Source: Adineta vaga
Taxonomy: Eukaryota; Rotifera
DNA: 64,000 nucleotides
Direction: 5' to 3'
NCBI GenBank assembly: GCA_021613535.1
Contig: CP075493.1
Span: forward strand, 7,812,001 to 7,876,000
Shown piece after piece: positions 60,855 to 64,000 of this stretch. Each line of letters starts with the position of its first letter. The first letter of the stretch is position 1. The translations under genes and the position numbers were made by a program. The notes beneath the pieces are model-generated. The model saw only the letters and a program-made list of their open reading frames with translations, did not search any database and had not been told where the DNA came from.

Positions 60855-62492
60855 ATGTCTAATTCAATACGATCCGATTCTTATTCTGAATCTGTCAAAC
60901 GAGGTATTCATCCTCTAACAACATCACCAATCATACCACAACGACGATCAGCAACAACAGGAAATGTTAATCGAACATCTGCTTATTTTCCATCGATGTC
61001 TAATCTATCTTCAAATTCCAGATCTGCTACAATATCAGCTAGTAAAAACATTTCTTCATTAATTTTCTCATTAAAATTAATCTCAATGAGAATTTTTTTT
61101 TAGTTGTTACTCCAGCATCTAGTCATCAACGTCTTCCAAATCTACGACATACCATGGAAATACATTCGAAAAAATCAATTAATATTCCAAAAGTAAAACC
61201 ACCACGTGAAGTTGCACTTCGTGTTAAATTTATTCGTCTTGGAGAAGTAAGTATTTGTCTTTTCTTTCGACATCTATTGATTAATTTATCGTAAAAAAAC
61301 TCATAGGTCAATACATTACATGAAAAATTTTATGCTGAAGTTGTTATTGAAGCACGATGGTTATATGATCCTGAAGCAGCATCTTGGAATCCAAATCTTT
61401 ACGTTAAAAATGCACTCGGTGATATAAAACAAGAAGTTGCAAATGAATTTGTCAATCATTTAGATGAACCTGTAACTCTCATAATAAAGATAATGGTGTT
61501 GTTTACGTATGGGAAATACGAAAAGTTGTTGGAACATTCTGGGAAAAATTAGAATTGAATAGTTTTCCAGCTGATGTTCAACAATTATCATTACAAATTG
61601 TTACAAGATGTCCAATTGAAGAATGTGTCCTCGTTGAAAATCGTTTTCAACCATCGATGGTTAATCGTGAAGCTTTTCTTGGTAATTTAAATTCGTTTTT
61701 TCATCAATACATATATGTATATATATATATCAATGATTTTGTAGCACAACAAGAATGGTTTCTCTACGAACATATTGAAACACGTTCAACGATAACAACT
61801 GAAGATTTTAGTTTTCGACCGATTCGTCAATCAACTTTTCTTGGTAAATTTACTAAATATCATTCAATATCGAGTATGTGCTTTATTTTGATTTTAGTAA
61901 CATGTTGTGTTGCACGTCGACCAGGATATTTCTATTGGAATGTTTATCTACTTATTTTCTTGATTACACTCATTGCTTTGACTGTTTATGGTGTTGCTCC
62001 TGAACATCCACAAAGTCGTCTTCAGATTACTTGTTCGTTTTCACAAACATCTTTTCCAGTAAATCTATTTACTCACTTCCTTTAGGTACACTTCTACTCA
62101 CATCGATCATGTTTCGTTGGTCGGTATCTCGTCTCCTTCCACCAGTATCCTATTTAACATTATTAGATAAATATACATTAATATCTTTAGTTTTTATTTC
62201 ACTTAATTCTATATGGCATTCAATAATTGGTTTTCTTATTCGACATACGGCCATATCAAAAATGATTGATTATTATGTTCTCAGTTTATTTACAGCATTT
62301 TTTCTTATTTATCATTTTCTAATGGCATTATTTTTATTTCAAGCATTACGTAGTCGACAAGTTATGCTTGAAAGTGACCGTCAATATGCATCGAAATTAG
62401 CTGGCATGTTTGAAACATTCGTACAAGGACATCATGCTGTACAACGTTTTCAAGAAAGACTAAATTCTAGTCGTACATCTCTATTTGTTTAG
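60855..62492 (+). CDS. Pentameric ligand-gated ion channel lacking a Cys-loop, frameshifted
   Basis: Subunit of the pentameric ligand-gated channel superfamily. Exons 60855..61041, 61104..61246, 61307..61681, 61745..62032 and 62086..62492; about 466 residues if one missing base in exon 3 is allowed. The extracellular domain has ALRVKFIRLGEVN, FYAEVVIEARWLYDPEAASW (loop D region), GTFWEKLELNSFPADVQQLSL, and CPIEEC. M1 is YWNVYLLIFLITLIALTVYG, M2 about RLQITCTLLLTSIMFRWSVS, then RLLPPVSYLTLLDKYTLISL (M2-M3 linker and M3) and M4 FFLIYHFLMALFLF at the C-terminus. FPADVQQL sits where Cys-loop receptors have FPFDxQxC; neither Cys of the canonical loop is present. Exon 3 is 375 nt where phase requires 376, and the frame changes at about 61470, between HLDEP and NKDNGVVYVWE. 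Ligand and ion selectivity cannot be read from sequence. Confidence 0.85.
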
Positions 62493-62574
62493 CAGATCTA
62501 TTTTTTATTTTACACGAAAAAGAAAAGAAAAATACATACACACACACACATATATATATATCTATTATCTGGAT

Positions 62575-64000
62575 TTATTTTCGTTTATATATACATATCA
62601 GATTATTACTTGTAGTTAAACACAGATAAGTTTCATTGAGACTAGATGAAAGAAGACTAGGTGCTTGAGATGTTTTTGCTTGTGGCCAATTGATTTCATA
62701 ACGTTTATTTTCAAACGATGCTTTCTTTGTTTTCTTATTAATTGAATTCATACGAATTTGATGATAAAAAAATGATCCATGATCACTACCAAGAATACAT
62801 TCGAATGATGTATTACTCTTATCATTTTCATTCGTTGTTAAACATACAGCCATTTTCGTTGCAATTTGTCGATAAGGATTTGAAAGTGAAAGAGTCATAT
62901 GTAATTGTTGACTAGGAGGAAGAGATTGTTCAAGATCAAAGCAACATATTTGATCAAGACCAAGAATATTCATTGCTATTAAACGTGTTTGACCATTGAT
63001 TAAACGAATGGATTCAATATGTTCACCAACTGTACACATAGATTTCGGAAATGTTAATCGAATTGGAGTTTGTTCATGAATAACAAATAGACCGGAAGTT
63101 GTTCCAACTAAGAGAAGATTATTCTCTCTTGTTAATGGATAACATAATAGATCCGTTATACTAAGAATTGAATCATCAGCATTATCAAAGTAATAGACAT
63201 GTGTTGATGAAACTTTATGAGTTAATACAGTTGATTCGATGTAATCGAATTGAGCTGCTGGTTTACTTTGTTTACGAATATATGAGAGAAATCGATCGAG
63301 ATACGATTGAATATTCAATAAACGAACAGTATGAAATGAACCAATAATTAATGTAGATGAATTATTCGAATGCCATGTTAAACAACTAATTGATGAAGAC
63401 TAAATTTAAATAAAACAGTCAGGTAAAGATATATATATATCGAATGACTTTCGTCCTGTATCTCTTTTTCATTTCTATAAAAAGTTTCCATCAAAAGTTA
63501 CTTACAGGTAGTTCAATATGTCCAAACATAATTTTATATTTATGCGATATAAGATAGATATGTCCATTGGTTGCTCCGACAGCTAATATTTTATGATTTT
63601 CTTTTCCATCATTGACTTCAATCCAACATAAACATGAAAAATATTCTGTCGAATTGGTTCCATTCTTATCTTTTAATTTTCTTCCTGTTGTTGGCATTGC
63701 CGTTGAACGTAATGCTGATACTTCATAGAGATGAGTCACTTCACATGTATCACAATCAATAAAACACACTTTTTGTCCTCCACAAGTTGCTAAGATATGT
63801 TGTGTTGTATTCGGTTCGAATAATCCCATTCGAACAGCTATAGTTGTTAAATCATTTTCCGTTGTTTGATGACAACGAAGAAATTTTATCGGTTCAAAAT
63901 TTGTTTTAATATCCATCATATCATTGAATTCAGCAGTTAAATGTGTTCTTAAACTTTTCTTTGGTTGTTGTAATTTTGGTGCTGATATACAAAGTTCATC
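62575..64000 (-). CDS. LRWD1: LRWD1/ORCA-like WD-repeat protein, 5' end missing
   Basis: C-terminal WD40 part of a homolog of LRWD1 (ORCA), which binds the origin recognition complex and heterochromatin. Exons 64000..63506 (continuing off the right edge) and 63399..62575 (stop), with a 106-bp phase-0 intron. The frame is open from the edge. Repeats include LATCGGQKVCFIDCDTCEVTHLYE, CLCWIEV...KILAVGATNGHIYLI and CLTWHSNNSSTLIIGS, then NNLLLVGTTSGLFVI. The FATCGGxxVCxIDC block followed by ILAVxGxxGxxxLI matches vertebrate LRWD1. The Leu-rich-repeat N-terminus should lie beyond 64000 and is not visible, so LRWD1 is the best match rather than proven. The sequence ends LTTSNNLICIYKRK. Confidence 0.78.

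Overview
The window is nuclear DNA of an intron-rich, AT-rich animal. Nearly every gene is cut by short GT..AG introns of about 50-65 bp. The genes are animal-type: an even-skipped homeobox gene, BRD7/9, TOGARAM1/crescerin, ATAD5, RNASEH2B, FAM50, glycosylasparaginase, RCC1L, GTPBP6, a myotubularin-related pseudophosphatase, ARMC5, SUCLA2, LRWD1, a matrix metalloproteinase and a pentameric ligand-gated channel. Compact genes, tight same-strand runs, 3' splice sites abutting start codons, and a gene resembling a family best known from bacteria and fungi together fit a bdelloid rotifer. That assignment is inference from style; no species marker was seen. Exon structures were assembled by hand from splice sites with phase bookkeeping. 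Phases close in almost every gene; exceptions are named.

Layout. 0-1.7 kb: 3' part of even-skipped (-), with a candidate distant first exon at 1.7 kb, then about 2.6 kb without genes. 4.3-7.2 kb: BRD7/9 bromodomain gene and a PRA1/ARL6IP5-type gene (+). 7.6-9.6 kb: a membrane-anchored YqcI/YcgG-like gene (-) whose first intron contains the whole intronless RNASEH2B gene (-). 10.6-12.5 kb: tandem pair of claudin-like tetraspan genes (+). 12.8-15.8 kb: intronless caspase-fold protease and a matrix metalloproteinase (+). 16.2-25.1 kb: TOGARAM1, about 21 exons (+). 25.5-28.7 kb (-): a weak broken frame, ANKRD49 and UBL3. 29.0-36.3 kb (+): ATAD5, FAM50, AGA and RCC1L with spacers of about 100-200 bp, a candidate operon. 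37.6 kb: a small secreted peptide precursor (+). 39.7-46.3 kb (-): coactosin-like, GTPBP6 and an MTMR10-like pseudophosphatase. 47.6-50.9 kb: ARMC5 (+). 51.6-55.7 kb: a possible tiny gene (-) and a microsatellite-rich gene-poor tract. 55.7-56.6 kb: low-complexity protein of unknown function (+). 58.4-60.2 kb: SUCLA2 (-). 60.9-62.5 kb: pentameric ligand-gated ion channel (+). 62.6-64.0 kb: 3' part of LRWD1 (-), running off the right edge.

The genes form no single pathway. Several act in genome maintenance (ATAD5 for PCNA unloading, RNASEH2B for ribonucleotide removal, LRWD1/ORCA for origins, BRD7/9 for chromatin), several in mitochondria (RCC1L, GTPBP6, SUCLA2), and one in cilia (TOGARAM1). 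The main oddities are the nested RNASEH2B gene, reading-frame breaks in otherwise conserved genes (MTMR10-like, ligand-gated channel, probably ARMC5), an ATAD5 lacking the Walker A lysine, and a claudin-like copy in which the ancestral acceptor would create a stop codon.
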